A stretch of 64,000 nt of DNA from Thermoplasmata archaeon (GCA_027314165.1 DAHVCH010000003.1:113205-177204); one strand, 5' to 3'. Numbered from the stretch's first letter, positions 8,944 through 18,263 are shown. Notes: generated by a model from the letters alone, not told the origin. Translations and numbers: made by a program.

Positions 8944-10368
8944 ATGGTGGAGGTGCTCCCCCGCTCCCGCCCCGGGACCGAGGAGGGTCGCAAGAGCGAC
9001 CACGAGCTCGAGGAGGCCCGAGCGCGGGAGGCGGAGGAGGAGACCCGGGGGCTCTCCGAACGTGCGGTCGACCTCGCCCGGCACTTCGCCGGCAAGATCG
9101 AGGTCATCCCCAAGGTCCCGGTGCGCTCGCTGAAGGACTTCTCCTACTGGTACACCCCGGGCATCGCCCAGGTCTCCCGGGAGATCCACAAGGACCCGGA
9201 GCTCTCCTTCGAGCTCACCGGACGTTGGAACACGATCGCGATCGTGACCGACGGGTCCCGGGTGCTGGGGCTGGGCGACGTCGGTCCGGAGGCCGCGCTC
9301 CCGGTGATGGAGGGCAAGTCTCTGCTGTTCAAGTATCTCGGAGGGGTCGACGCCTTCCCGATCCCCATCCGGGCGAAGGACCCCGGCGCGATCATCGAGA
9401 CGGTCCAGAGGTTGGAGCCCGCCCTCGGCGGCGTCAACCTGGAGGACATCGCGAGCCCGAAGTGCTTCCAGATCCTGGACGAGCTTCAGCGCACCCTCGC
9501 CATCCCGGTCTGGCACGACGACCAGCTGGGGACCGCGGCCGCCACCGTCGCCGGGCTGCTCAACGCGCTGGAGCTCACGGGGAGGAAGATCTGGCAGACG
9601 GGGATCGTCCTGCTGGGCGCGGGAGCCGCGAACCAGGCCACCGCCCGCCTCCTGAAGGCGCTCAAGTGCGACATGGGGGCCCTGACCGTCGTCGACCACC
9701 ACGGGATCCTCCACTCCGAGCGTGAGGACATCGACGAGCTCATGCTGCGGAACCGGTGGAAGTACGAGCTCGCGCTCTCCACGAACGAGGCGCGCGCGCG
9801 CGGGTCCCTGAAGGAGGCCCTGGGCGGGGCCGACGTGCTCATCGCGGCCTCGACCCCCGAGCCGGGGCTCATCAAGCCCGAGTGGATCTCGGGCATGGCC
9901 CCGGACCCCATCGTCTTCGCCCTCGCGAACCCCAGCCCCGAGATCTGGCCGGACATCGCGAAGGGGGCGGGGGCGGCGATCGTCGCGACGGGGCGCAGCG
10001 ACTTCCCGAACCAGGTGAACAACTCGCTCATCTTCCCTCCGGTCTTCCGCGGCATCCTGGACGCCCACGCCAAGGGGATCCCCGACCTCCTCGCCCTCGA
10101 GGCGGCGCAGGAGCTCGCCCGCCAGGCGAAGGTCAAGGGGCTGACGAGGGAGCACATCCTGCCCACCATGGCGGAGGAAGGGGTCTTCCCCGAGATCGCC
10201 GCCTCGGTGGCCACGAAGGCGGTCGAGCTGGGCCTCGCACGGGCCAAGCGCAGCCGGGAAGAGTTCCTCCAGCTGGCGCAGGCCAGGATGGCCCGGCCCA
10301 AGGAGCTCGCCCGCGTCCTGATGAAGAACGGCCTCCTACCCCCCATGCCCGGGCAGGAGGTCGTCTGA
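8944..10368 (+). CDS. Malic enzyme (NAD(P)-dependent malate dehydrogenase, decarboxylating)
   Basis: This protein of about 474 residues oxidatively decarboxylates malate to pyruvate. Visible signatures are the catalytic tyrosine in SYWYTPGIAQVS (Tyr70), GLGDVGPEAALPVMEGK, the metal-binding PVWHDDQLGTAAA, the nucleotide-binding VLLGAGAANQATARLL and FALANPSPEIWPD. The length is typical of prokaryotic malic enzymes without the fused phosphotransacetylase domain. An extra charged stretch of about 40 residues (12-40) precedes the first catalytic helix. ATG 8944 is preferred; GTG 8935 is in frame. The product pyruvate is the substrate of the POR operon at 13,062-15,995, but the two are not adjacent. 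Confidence 0.95.
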   Translation: MVEVLPRSRPGTEEGRKSDHELEEARAREAEEETRGLSERAVDLARHFAGKIEVIPKVPVRSLKDFSYWYTPGIAQVSREIHKDPELSFELTGRWNTIAIVTDGSRVLGLGDVGPEAALPVMEGKSLLFKYLGGVDAFPIPIRAKDPGAIIETVQRLEPALGGVNLEDIASPKCFQILDELQRTLAIPVWHDDQLGTAAATVAGLLNALELTGRKIWQTGIVLLGAGAANQATARLLKALKCDMGALTVVDHHGILHSEREDIDELMLRNRWKYELALSTNEARARGSLKEALGGADVLIAASTPEPGLIKPEWISGMAPDPIVFALANPSPEIWPDIAKGAGAAIVATGRSDFPNQVNNSLIFPPVFRGILDAHAKGIPDLLALEAAQELARQAKVKGLTREHILPTMAEEGVFPEIAASVATKAVELGLARAKRSREEFLQLAQARMARPKELARVLMKNGLLPPMPGQEVV

Positions 10369-10442
10369 GCTCCTCCCTTGGGGAGCGAGCGACCAGGCGA
10401 GCGACGAACATGGGCACGGACGATAGAGGAGAAGGAGCAACG

Positions 10443-10985
10443 ATGTCGGAGAGCAGGGCCGCGAGGTTGATCGAGGAGGCCGCCGCCAGCCACAAGGAGA
10501 CCGGGCACCGCATCACGGTGCGCACGGCGAAGACCCCGGACATCCCGGCGCTTGCCGGCCTCCTGGTGCGACTGAAGAGGCTCAACGAGGAGTTCGACCC
10601 GCTGCTCAAGGTGCGGGCCGACGTCGAGAAGCAGGCCGTGACCGTGCTCGAGGCCGCCGTCCAGGACCCGAGGATGCTGATCCTCGCCGGAGAGGGGACC
10701 GGGCCCGACCAGGGGAAGATCGTGGGCGTGGTCCGCGCCGCGCTGCGGGACCGCGTCTTCTACACGCCCGAGGTCGAGGGCGTCATCCTGGACATCTACC
10801 TGCTACCGGCCTTCCGGAGGAAGAACGTCGGCGAGTACCTCCTCGCGGAGACCGTGCGGCACCTGAAGGAGCTCGGCGCCGGCATCGTGACGGCGGAGTT
10901 CCCTGCCCAGAACCAGATCGCCGTCCGGTTCTACGCGAAGCGCGGCTTCCGCCCGCTCAACTCCAAGCACGCGAAGATCATCTAG
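10443..10985 (+). CDS. GNAT-family N-acetyltransferase
   Basis: This 180-residue protein contains a GNAT fold: TVRTAKTPDIPALAGLLVRL at the N-terminus, the central strand GVILDIYLLPAFRRKNVGEYLL with the acetyl-CoA-binding RxxxxG/A signature, and the terminal FYAKRGFRPL motif. Substrate unknown. ATG 10443 is preceded by AAGGAG about 7 nt upstream. An upstream ATG at 10410 is possible but places the purine-rich site inside the coding region. It lies 74 nt downstream of malic enzyme on the same strand. Confidence 0.85.
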   Translation: MSESRAARLIEEAAASHKETGHRITVRTAKTPDIPALAGLLVRLKRLNEEFDPLLKVRADVEKQAVTVLEAAVQDPRMLILAGEGTGPDQGKIVGVVRAALRDRVFYTPEVEGVILDIYLLPAFRRKNVGEYLLAETVRHLKELGAGIVTAEFPAQNQIAVRFYAKRGFRPLNSKHAKII

Positions 10986-11046
10986 CGGGCCCCGCCCCCG
11001 CCCCCACCACACTCGCTCCCGCACCCGGCCCGTGCGCGGTCGCGGG

Positions 11047-11433
11047 TCACGGCGCGAGAGGGATGGCCGTCCTACCGGACATCGGGGCCGCTGGCGTCCG
11101 CGCCCCGCCGTAGCGCTGGTCCGTGGCCACGCGCATGGCCAGGTCGGGGTGCTCCTCCATGACCTCCCTCCAGGAGGTGAAGTGCTCCAGGCGCCACAGC
11201 GTCCGGGGGGGCTCGTCGCCGTACTCCTCCATCGTGTGGACGACGAACGTGTGCGGCCCCTCGCACCGGTAGAGCGTCCGCTCCTGCGAGAGCGGGCCCT
11301 CGGTCGGGAACGTGGTCGCGGTCGGGGAGGTGGTCCGGACCCGGGCGACGACCTCCCCGACGATCTCGATAGTGTGGGGGGGAGGGCCGACATCGTAGGC
11401 GATCCCGATGGCCAGATGACGATGCTCCATCAT
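11047..11433 (-). CDS. Hypothetical protein
   Basis: A 128-residue protein of unrecognised family. It begins MMEHRHLAIGIAYDVG and contains strands such as TIEIVGEVVARVRT and a helical region RLEHFTSWREVMEEHPDLAMRV, suggesting a small cytoplasmic alpha/beta protein. No cysteines cluster and no membrane segment is seen. The start is chosen at 11433 because an AGGAGG at 11442-11447 lies 8 nt upstream, one of the clearer ribosome sites in the window. Longer in-frame starts would place that site inside the gene. Confidence 0.65.
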   Translation of the reverse strand: MMEHRHLAIGIAYDVGPPPHTIEIVGEVVARVRTTSPTATTFPTEGPLSQERTLYRCEGPHTFVVHTMEEYGDEPPRTLWRLEHFTSWREVMEEHPDLAMRVATDQRYGGARTPAAPMSGRTAIPLAP

Positions 11434-11495
11434 CGTCGTATCCTCCTGCTTCGAAACCCGTTCCCTGCGGCCCTCTCCAGGACCCCTTACCCCCA

Positions 11496-11513
11496 GACCG
11501 CTCAAGAGCGGTC
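11496..11513. promoter_or_regulatory. Perfect 8-bp inverted repeat in a divergent spacer
   Basis: GACCGCTC-AA-GAGCGGTC is an exact palindrome with a 2-nt centre, in the 304-nt spacer (11434-11737) between the divergent 128-aa and coiled-coil genes. The short loop makes a protein-binding operator more likely than a hairpin. The rest of the spacer shows only a weak TATA-like CCATTATC near 11682. Confidence 0.5.
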
Positions 11514-11737
11514 GGTGGAGAGGAGTTCACCCGCGGCGCGCCGGCCTCGGCACTCCCCCTCGGGTGGAGCGTCCCCGGGAAGGGCGCTCCTCGGCGGCCC
11601 TCGTTCTCCCAGGTCGAAGCGGGCACTCCCCCAGGGACGACGTGGGGTACCGTGCGACAGGTCCTATCCGGTAGGGCACAGCCATTATCGGGGAGAAGTC
11701 CCAATGCTTCACGGGCCGGAGCCGTAGGAAAGCGCGC

Positions 11738-12988
11738 ATGTTCGATGGATCCTCTTCCTCCACGACCGACAACGCCCCCCAGGGGCGGAGGAAGGAGGAG
11801 CGAGCTGCGACGGAACCTACGGAAGACCCCCTCGAGCAGGCCCTGGCGGAGCTGACGGCCCGGGCCGAGGAGGCTGACCCCAGCCCGGGAACGGATGGGC
11901 TCACGACGAGCGAAGCCCCCGACCAGGAGGCCGCCCCTCCCGCCTCGGAAGGCGATGCGGGCGCGGAGCTCGAGCGTGCAAGGGCCGAGCTCGCGGTTGC
12001 CCTCCGAGAGCGCGACGCGGCGATGGGCGACGCCGAGCAGATCGCGACGGAGTCCCGCCAGGTCCAGGAGAAGCTCGCGCTCGCGCAAGAGGCGCTGGAG
12101 AAGGGGACCGCGGAACTGAGGAACGAGCTCGAGACCGAGCGCGAGCAAAGGTCCAACCTGGAGCAGGAGCTCGCCCGCTCCCGCCAGGAGCTCTCCGCGG
12201 CGCTCGAGGCGCCGAAGCCGGGGACGGGCGAGGAGGAGGTCGACCGTCTGCGCTCCTCCTGGGAGGGGACGCAGCGAGAGCTCACGGAGCGGGAGGCGGA
12301 GCTCGCCACGCTCCGACGCGAGCACGACCAGGAGCGCGAGCACCGCTCCCGGGCCGAAGGGGAGCTCGACCGACAGCGGACCGAAGCGACCCGGCTCGCC
12401 AAGGACCTCGAGGGCTCCCGGTCACAGATCACGCAACTGCAGGCGGAGGTGGAGGAGGCGCGAGCCGCTTCCAAGCGCCTCCGTCAGGAGACCGAGGGCG
12501 ACGCGGCCGACCTCACCCGCACGAGGGAGGAGCTCGAGAGCGTCCGGAAGCAACTCGAGGAGGAGAAGGGACGGGCCGCCGCCCCGGAGGCCACCAGCCC
12601 GGCCCCGGCTCCCGCCGCCCCGGCCCCGAGCCCCGCCCCGACCTCCCGCGTGGTGCCTTCGGTGCCCGTGGCCTTCCTCGCCGCCGACGGCCGCTCCATC
12701 GCGAAGCAGGCCTTCTTCGCGGTCGGGAAGGGCGAGGCCCTGGAGGCCTTCCTCTCGACGCTGCTCGCCCAGTGGAGGGGCACGAAGCTTCCCCTGGTCC
12801 CCTCGGTGGGCCCGGAGGGGTTCTCGATGCAGCTGAAGGGCGACCCCTTCCGCCGCTCGCTCCGGATCCTGCCTTCCGGGACGATCCAGATCCAGCTCTC
12901 CGCGCCGGAGCTCAAGGAAGTGGCGGACCTGCCTCCGCTCGTGTCGCGCAAGAGACCCTCGGCGCCCAAGGCGACCTCGGCTCCCTGA
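11738..12988 (+). CDS. Long coiled-coil protein with a small C-terminal globular domain
   Basis: A 416-residue protein. After a Ser/Glu-rich leader, residues about 70-285 are an almost uninterrupted coiled coil (repeated ELERAR, REELESVRKQLEEEK patterns). Then comes a Pro/Ala linker and a 100-residue C-terminal domain starting VPVAFLAADGRSIAKQAFFAVG and containing FSMQLKGDPFRRSLRILPSG. I do not recognise the terminal domain; it looks globular and mostly beta. No membrane segment is visible, so it may be a cytoplasmic scaffold or a nucleoid- or division-related structural protein, but that is a guess. The ATG is preceded by TAGGAAAG. Confidence 0.8.
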   Translation: MFDGSSSSTTDNAPQGRRKEERAATEPTEDPLEQALAELTARAEEADPSPGTDGLTTSEAPDQEAAPPASEGDAGAELERARAELAVALRERDAAMGDAEQIATESRQVQEKLALAQEALEKGTAELRNELETEREQRSNLEQELARSRQELSAALEAPKPGTGEEEVDRLRSSWEGTQRELTEREAELATLRREHDQEREHRSRAEGELDRQRTEATRLAKDLEGSRSQITQLQAEVEEARAASKRLRQETEGDAADLTRTREELESVRKQLEEEKGRAAAPEATSPAPAPAAPAPSPAPTSRVVPSVPVAFLAADGRSIAKQAFFAVGKGEALEAFLSTLLAQWRGTKLPLVPSVGPEGFSMQLKGDPFRRSLRILPSGTIQIQLSAPELKEVADLPPLVSRKRPSAPKATSAP

Positions 12989-13061
12989 GCGGTCGGCCCG
13001 GTGGAACCCTCACCGGTCTACGCCGACGCCCGTCGGGCGCCTCTCCCTCTCCCGCGCCCGT

Positions 13062-13952
13062 CTACGGGTGGGCCTCGCGCTGGAGGAGCGCGGCCCAGGA
13101 CGCCTGGACCTCGTGCTCCACGGTGTCGATCTCGGCGTCCGTGAGGTGGCCGAACCGGCCCTGGACCTTGATGTAATCGCGCACCGGCTTGAGCTGCCCC
13201 AGCTTCCGCGTCACGCGGAGCTTCCCGTTCTCCACTTCGTAGAGGGGGAAGATCCCCGTGTCGGTCGCGAGGCGGCCGATCTGGACCGTCTGGTCGGAAG
13301 CGAACTTCCATCCCGGCGGGCAGGGCGCGAGGACGTGGAAGAAGCGGGGGCCCTTGAGCGAGGCCGCCTTCTGGGCCTTGCGGAGGAAGTCCTCGGGGTA
13401 CGCCACGTTGAGGGTCGCGGCGTAGACCGGGTGGTGGGCGAGGACGATCCCCATGATGTCCTTCTTCGGCTCCCCCTTGCCGCGCGCCATCCCTTCCACC
13501 GGGGTCGTGGTGGTCCAGGCCCCCAGGGGGGTGGAACCGCTCCTCTGGATGCCGGTGTTCATGTACGCCTCGTTGTCGTACATCACGTAGAGCGCGTCCG
13601 TCCTCCGCTCGAGCATCCCGCTCAGCGACTGGAGGCCGATGTCCACCGTCCCGCCGTCCCCGGCGAAGCCGACGACCTGCACGTCGGACATGTGCAGGGC
13701 GTCCAGCGCGGCCCGCAGCCCCGAGATGGAGGCCCCGGTCGCCTCGATGGGCGTGTCGATCATCGGGATCCGGAGCGCGGTGGTGGGGTAGCCGGTGGCG
13801 ATGATCGTCCAGCAGGAGGCCGGGACCGACACCACCGTCCGCTCCCCCGTGCCCTTCAGGAGGTAGCGCATGGCCAGGGCCGGCCCGCACCCGGGGCAGG
13901 CCGAGTGCCCCGAACGGACGAGCTCCACGGGGGGAAGCGTGAGCTTAGCCAT
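13062..13952 (-). CDS. porB: Pyruvate:ferredoxin oxidoreductase beta subunit
   Basis: A 296-residue subunit carrying thiamine diphosphate and the proximal Fe-S cluster of the enzyme that converts pyruvate and CoA to acetyl-CoA, CO2 and reduced ferredoxin. It shows the cluster cysteines CPGCG (Cys19, Cys22) and SCW, the TPP/Mg-binding GFAGDGGTVDIG, and YDNEAYMNTGIQRSGSTP, all typical of PorB. The reading frame starts 8 nt inside the end of porA, so the genes are translationally coupled. It is the last gene of the porCD-porA-porB operon. Confidence 0.95.
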   Translation of the reverse strand: MAKLTLPPVELVRSGHSACPGCGPALAMRYLLKGTGERTVVSVPASCWTIIATGYPTTALRIPMIDTPIEATGASISGLRAALDALHMSDVQVVGFAGDGGTVDIGLQSLSGMLERRTDALYVMYDNEAYMNTGIQRSGSTPLGAWTTTTPVEGMARGKGEPKKDIMGIVLAHHPVYAATLNVAYPEDFLRKAQKAASLKGPRFFHVLAPCPPGWKFASDQTVQIGRLATDTGIFPLYEVENGKLRVTRKLGQLKPVRDYIKVQGRFGHLTDAEIDTVEHEVQASWAALLQREAHP

Positions 13953-15129
13953 GGAGCGGCGCCTCCTTCAGGGGTTCCATGTCCATCCAGCGCAGCCCGC
14001 TGGGCTCCTTCGACAGCAGGTCGCGGAACATCTCCCGCAGGAGCGCGGTCCCCACGTCGCGCCCTCCCACGCCCGCCAGGAAGCTCGACAGGCGGGGTTG
14101 CCGGGGCGAGGACTGGATCGCCGCCGCGACCTCCGTCGCCGCGCTCCCCATCTGGCCGAACGTCCAGGAACGGTCCATCACGCCCAGGCGGTCCACGCGG
14201 GAGGCCAGGGCGCGGACCTCCTTCGCCGGGAAGGGGCGGAAGACCCGGATGCGGGCGAGCCCGACGCGCTTCCCCTCCGCGCGGAGCTCGTCGACCACGG
14301 CCCGCGCCGTGGTGGAGGCGGTCCCCATCGTGAGGAGCACCGCGTCCGCGCCCTCCGTCCGGTACTCCTGGAGCAGCCCTCCGTAGGTCCGGCCCATCCG
14401 CCGGCCGTAGTCCTCCTCGATCGCCGCGAGCGTCTCCGGCACGCGCTCCATGGCGCGGGCCTGCTCCCGGCGGAACCGGACGTAGTCCGCGGGGCCGACG
14501 TACGACCCGAGGCGGGTGGCCTTCCCCGGGACGAGGGTCCCCTTCGGGACCCGGGGGGGCAGGAACGCGTCGACCTGGGCCTGGGATGGGACCTCGACGG
14601 GCTCGACGGTGTGCGAGAGGTAGAACGCGTCCTCGGCCACCATGACCGGGAGCCGGATGGCCAGGTCCTCCGCCAGCCGGAAGGACTCCAGCACCGAGTC
14701 CAGGACCTCCTGGTTGCTCTCGGGGTAGATCTGGACCCATCCGGTGTCGCGCTGCGACATGGTGTCCGTGTGGTCCGCGTCCAGGGACCAGGGAGGTCCG
14801 ACGGACCGGCTCACGACCCCCATGACGATGGGCGTGCGCATGCCGGAGGCCCAGTGCAGGAGCTCGTGCATCAGCAGGAGACCCTGGCTGGACGTCGCGG
14901 TGTACGTCCGCGCGCCGAGGGCGGCGGCGCTGACGCAGACCTGGAGGGCGCTGTGCTCGGACTCGACCTTGATGAACTGGGCCGGGAGCTCTCCGGAGCT
15001 CACGAACTTCGCGAGCTGCTCGACGATCGTCGTCTGCGGCGTGATCGGGTAGGCGGAGATGACCTGGACCCTGGCGAGACGGGCGGCGTAGGACTGGGCG
15101 TAGTTGCCCGAGAGGACCAGCCGCGTCAC
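13945..15129 (-). CDS. porA: Pyruvate:ferredoxin oxidoreductase alpha subunit
   Basis: A 394-residue alpha subunit beginning [36 protein letters not shown] near the start, VESEHSAL, MSQRDTGWVQIYPESNQEVLD and VEPVEVPSQAQVDAFLPP are characteristic of POR alpha rather than the 2-oxoglutarate enzyme. It binds the substrate side of the TPP site together with the beta subunit. GTG 15129 is chosen because it overlaps the porCD stop codon by 4 nt (GTGA). An upstream extension of the frame would run through the ferredoxin domain of the preceding gene. Confidence 0.95.
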   Translation of the reverse strand: MTRLVLSGNYAQSYAARLARVQVISAYPITPQTTIVEQLAKFVSSGELPAQFIKVESEHSALQVCVSAAALGARTYTATSSQGLLLMHELLHWASGMRTPIVMGVVSRSVGPPWSLDADHTDTMSQRDTGWVQIYPESNQEVLDSVLESFRLAEDLAIRLPVMVAEDAFYLSHTVEPVEVPSQAQVDAFLPPRVPKGTLVPGKATRLGSYVGPADYVRFRREQARAMERVPETLAAIEEDYGRRMGRTYGGLLQEYRTEGADAVLLTMGTASTTARAVVDELRAEGKRVGLARIRVFRPFPAKEVRALASRVDRLGVMDRSWTFGQMGSAATEVAAAIQSSPRQPRLSSFLAGVGGRDVGTALLREMFRDLLSKEPSGLRWMDMEPLKEAPLHG

Positions 15130-15995
15130 GCTCCTCCCTCCACGACCATCTCGATCGCCACGGGAGGGCACTCGACCGCGCAGAGCCCGCAGCCCTTGCA
15201 ATGCTCGTTGCGGACCACCGGGAACCCTTCCGCGTCGAGGTCGATGGCGTTGTCCGGGCAGAACTTCCAGCAGAAGTTGCAGCGCGTGCACTTCTCCCGG
15301 GTGATCACGGGCTGGAGGGTCCTCCACGAGGAGGTGTGCAGGACATCGCTGGCCATCGACGCGATGGGCGCCTCGGGGACCTCGGAGGACAGGGCGGGGG
15401 CCACCGGTCCCGCGGGGGCCTTCCCCCCGGGAAGACCGGGAAGCTCGGCCACGCGGACCGTGTGGAAGCCCTCGATGGCGGCGAGGCCGTTCTCCGCCGG
15501 ACGAGCGGGAACGTGCTCGTCGATCGCATGCTGGACCGCCGAGAGGGAGACCACGCTCGAGACGCGGGAGAGCGCCCCCAGCATGGTCGTGTTCACGATC
15601 GGCATCGTGCGCGAGCCGATCCCATGGGAGAGCGCGATCTGCGTCGCGTCCAGGGTGGCCACGAACGCAGGCTTGGGCGTGGGGAAGCGCTCGGGGGGCA
15701 GAGGAGAGTTGACGAGCAGCGTCCCTCCGGGCTTGAGCCCGTCCATGACCGGGGCGACCTCGACGAGCCCCGGGTCGAGGACCACGACGATGTCCGGGGC
15801 CGTGATGGCCGTGCGGAGGAGGATGGGGCGGTCGTCGATCCGCGCGTAGGAGACCACGGGGGCCCCGCGTCGCTCCGCCCCGTAGAAGGCGAAGCTCTGA
15901 GGGGTCTTCCCGTCCAGGTTCGCGGCCTGGGCCAGGAGCTCCGCCGCGATGACGGCCCCCTGCCCTCCCCGGCCGTGGAAGCGGATCTCGATCAT
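15126..15995 (-). CDS. porCD: Pyruvate:ferredoxin oxidoreductase, fused gamma-delta subunit
   Basis: This 289-residue protein joins two subunits that are often separate. Residues 1-180 are the gamma subunit: [21 protein letters not shown], then [16 protein letters not shown]. After a Pro/Ala-rich linker (about 190-215), residues 220-289 are a ferredoxin-like delta domain with two [4Fe-4S] motifs, [14 protein letters not shown] and [13 protein letters not shown]. It passes electrons from the TPP site to ferredoxin. ATG 15995 is preceded by GGAGAGGG about 12 nt upstream. It heads the operon; a 779-nt gene-free region lies upstream. Confidence 0.93.
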
Positions 15996-16774
15996 CGGAA
16001 CAACGTCCCTCTCCGCGCTGGGGACATGAGGCGGGAGTGAACCGTGTTTCACCTCACCAATGCGGGTGCGACGCCGCGTCACCGCCGAGAACCGAAAAAC
16101 CGGTCGAGCCTGCCGATGACCCTCCGGCCCTCAGGAAATCTCGAGATTCTTGGGGGACCCCTCCCGCCCCCCCGGGGAGCCCGTGCGGCGCCCGCGCTCG
16201 GGGCACGCCCTCGCGAGGACCGGGGGTCGCGGGCGGTGCGGTGGTCCTCTGCATTCGCTGCCCGAGGAAGCTTGGTCGCCCCAACGGGAGGGGACCTTCG
16301 CGCTCGGTCGAACGCACGGACTCGAGGCTCCGTGCGCTCAGGCCCCGTTCTCCCGCTAGGGTCCGGATCGCTCGAGGCGTGAACGCCCGACGACCGGATC
16401 GCTCCTCCATGGTCCTCTCCCCTTCAAGTCCCTGCGGTGAGGCACGTTTGAGCGGAGATGCGCGCGGCACGGCCGCTCGGCCTCCCGGCCCCCCCCGGCC
16501 CCATGCGATCGGCCTCGCCCCGGGGCGACCGAAGCCGCACCCCGGTTCCGCGGGGACCGCCCGGACCGCGATGCGGACGGGTCCGCATCAATTCCCGCAC
16601 GGACCCGGGCGGGAGCGCGTCCGGAACTGCGCGATGCGCTCGTGCGTCCGGTCCCCCCGTACCGGTAATGCCCCAGGCCCGTTCCTCGAAGGTCGCGACA
16701 CGATCGCGCCTCTCCGTCGTGCCATCCCTACGTATTATCTGGTCGATACGGTCTATTTTCGAACGGGGGGACGC
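15996..16774. other. Gene-free region upstream of the por operon
   Basis: I see no convincing gene in these 779 bases. Open frames here have poor third-position bias. It must hold the por promoter (minus) and the promoter of the 111-aa gene (plus). Features seen are an inverted AACCGAAAAACCGGT at 16088-16102, short GC-rich arms around 16570-16620, and two TATA-like boxes reading right (GTATTATC near 16731, TCTATTTTC near 16751). A structured RNA cannot be excluded, but I could not match a known one. Confidence 0.5.
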
Positions 16775-17110
16775 GTGGGGGAGACTCGAGGCTCAGGCCC
16801 CGCGGGCCACGTGAACGACCAGGCGTGGGTCGCGGTGTGCGAGGCCGTGGACGAGTTCCTCGCGCGTAACGGTCGGGCCTCCCCGCCGGATCCCGACGAT
16901 GGCGTGAACGACCGGATCCATGTCCTGCGGGTCCTCGGACGACAGGACCTGGCGGCGGAGTTCGGAGAGCTTCGTATCGCTCTTCGAGGGAGCCGCGTCG
17001 CCGAGGACGGGGGCGAAGAGGTCTCCACCGTGCTCGAGGAGGCCGCCGACTTCGTGGAGCGTCTGACCGGTCGCGCGGTCAGCGTGGCCAGCTTCTTCCA
17101 CCCCTCGTAG
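16775..17110 (+). CDS. Hypothetical protein
   Basis: A protein of about 111 residues with no family I recognise. It has an acidic helical character (VCEAVDEFLARNGR, HVLRVLGRQDLAAEFGELRIAL, STVLEEAADFVERLTG). The plus frame shows strong G/C in third codon positions, while the overlapping minus frames do not, which is why I call this strand. GTG 16775 is used as the start; GTG 16811 is equally possible. TATA-like boxes near 16731 and 16751 precede it. No membrane segments or cysteine motifs. Confidence 0.6.
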   Translation: MGETRGSGPAGHVNDQAWVAVCEAVDEFLARNGRASPPDPDDGVNDRIHVLRVLGRQDLAAEFGELRIALRGSRVAEDGGEEVSTVLEEAADFVERLTGRAVSVASFFHPS

Positions 17111-17248
17111 GACCCCTCGAGGGCTTCGCGCATCTGGGCGCACTTGCGCCGGTGCTTCACCGAAGGATGCGGTAGAGCAGGTCGGGTGGGCCACGATCGG
17201 CCCGGAGCGTGGGGTGGAGTGAGGTGGCCTCGCGGCGGGCCGCCGGCC

Positions 17249-18061
17249 CTACCGTCCCCGCACGCAGCGCTGGAGCAACATTTGGGGCGTCTCGGTGAGC
17301 ACCCGCTGGACGTGGGTGAGCGGCACGCCCGCTCCGAGGGCCACCTTGCGGGCGAACTCCTGCCGGAGGAGATGGTCCGGCGAGTGCGCGTCCGAGTCCA
17401 CGACGAGCTCCGCCCCGAGCTGGAGCGCGAGCTTCGCCACGCCCCCGTTCCCCAGGCTGTGGCCTCGTCGGGAGGAGAGCTCCAGGACCACGTCGTGGGC
17501 CTTCGCCAGCCTCGCCTCCTCCTCCGTAAGGAGCCCCGGGTGCGCGAGGAGGTCGACCTCGTTGGAGGCGATCGCGGCCCGGTTCGTTCCCGGGGGGACC
17601 GGCTCGACCGGGGTCTCTCCGTGGACGATGACGATCTGGGCCCCGGCCCTCCTCGCGGCGCGGGCGATCTCCGCGATCCGCGCGGGAGGGGCCATGGAGA
17701 CCTCGACGCCCACGAGCGTGTGGAACCCCTCCACCTCGAAGGCCTTCTGCTCCTGGAGGAGCCGTTCCATCATCGGGCGCGGGTCCTCGGTGTAGAGGTG
17801 GTCCGTGATGGCGAGCGCCCGGTGGCCGAGGCGGACCGCCTGGTGCCACATGTCCGTGGCGGCGGTCTCCCCGTCGGTCAGGAACGTGTGCGAGTGGAAG
17901 TCGTACCGCTCGTCGACGGTCCGCCCTTCGCCCCCTCCGGGGAAGGGAGGTTCCGCGCTCCCTCTCGCGAGCGCCGGGCCCGTCGGTCCCCGCAGGACCT
18001 GCGGTGCGATGGGGAGCGTGCCAGGTCCACCCCGGCCCACGACCCCGCTCCTCCTCGGCAT
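17249..18061 (-). CDS. PHP-domain phosphoesterase (histidinol-phosphatase/PolX-like)
   Basis: A 270-residue protein. After a non-conserved N-terminal stretch, the PHP motifs appear in order: YDFHSHTFLTDGE (His56, His58), ALAITDHLY, GVEVSM, VIVHGETP, LLAHPG and VVDSDAHSPDHLL. These supply the metal ligands of the trinuclear site. Members hydrolyse phosphoesters; the substrate here is unknown. The next in-frame start codons after ATG 18061 would cut into or sit far from the domain, and this ATG lies about 30 nt from a TATA box, consistent with a nearly leaderless mRNA. It is divergent from the RecA-like/PolB2 cluster. Confidence 0.88.
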   Translation of the reverse strand: MPRRSGVVGRGGPGTLPIAPQVLRGPTGPALARGSAEPPFPGGGEGRTVDERYDFHSHTFLTDGETAATDMWHQAVRLGHRALAITDHLYTEDPRPMMERLLQEQKAFEVEGFHTLVGVEVSMAPPARIAEIARAARRAGAQIVIVHGETPVEPVPPGTNRAAIASNEVDLLAHPGLLTEEEARLAKAHDVVLELSSRRGHSLGNGGVAKLALQLGAELVVDSDAHSPDHLLRQEFARKVALGAGVPLTHVQRVLTETPQMLLQRCVRGR

Positions 18062-18090
18062 CGTGCGACCCTCGTGACCGGGGCCCCGCG

Positions 18091-18098
18091 TATATCAT
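18091..18098 (-). promoter_or_regulatory. TATA box of the PHP-protein gene
   Basis: Read on the minus strand this is ATGATATA, centred about 33 nt before ATG 18061. Expected transcription start is near 18068, leaving a leader of about 7 nt. It is the most AT-rich octamer in the divergent spacer on this side. Confidence 0.6.
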
Positions 18099-18222
18099 GG
18101 TCGCGCCCCTCGACCGGCACACCGACGCTCTCTCGAGAGGCCGGTTTCACGACCTCCTCCCGGGGGTTCATGATGGCCCTTCCGCCTCGTACGGGTGCTC
18201 GCCGCAGGCGAGGATCATCGAG

Positions 18223-18229
18223 GTATACC
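18223..18229 (+). promoter_or_regulatory. TATA box of the RecA-like gene
   Basis: GTATACC, centred at 18226. A start of transcription about 26 nt downstream (near 18252) would fall after ATG 18234 and 12 nt before ATG 18264, which argues for 18264 as the translation start. Confidence 0.5.
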
Positions 18230-18263
18230 GAACATGGGCGCGACCTCCGACCCCTCCGAAGGA

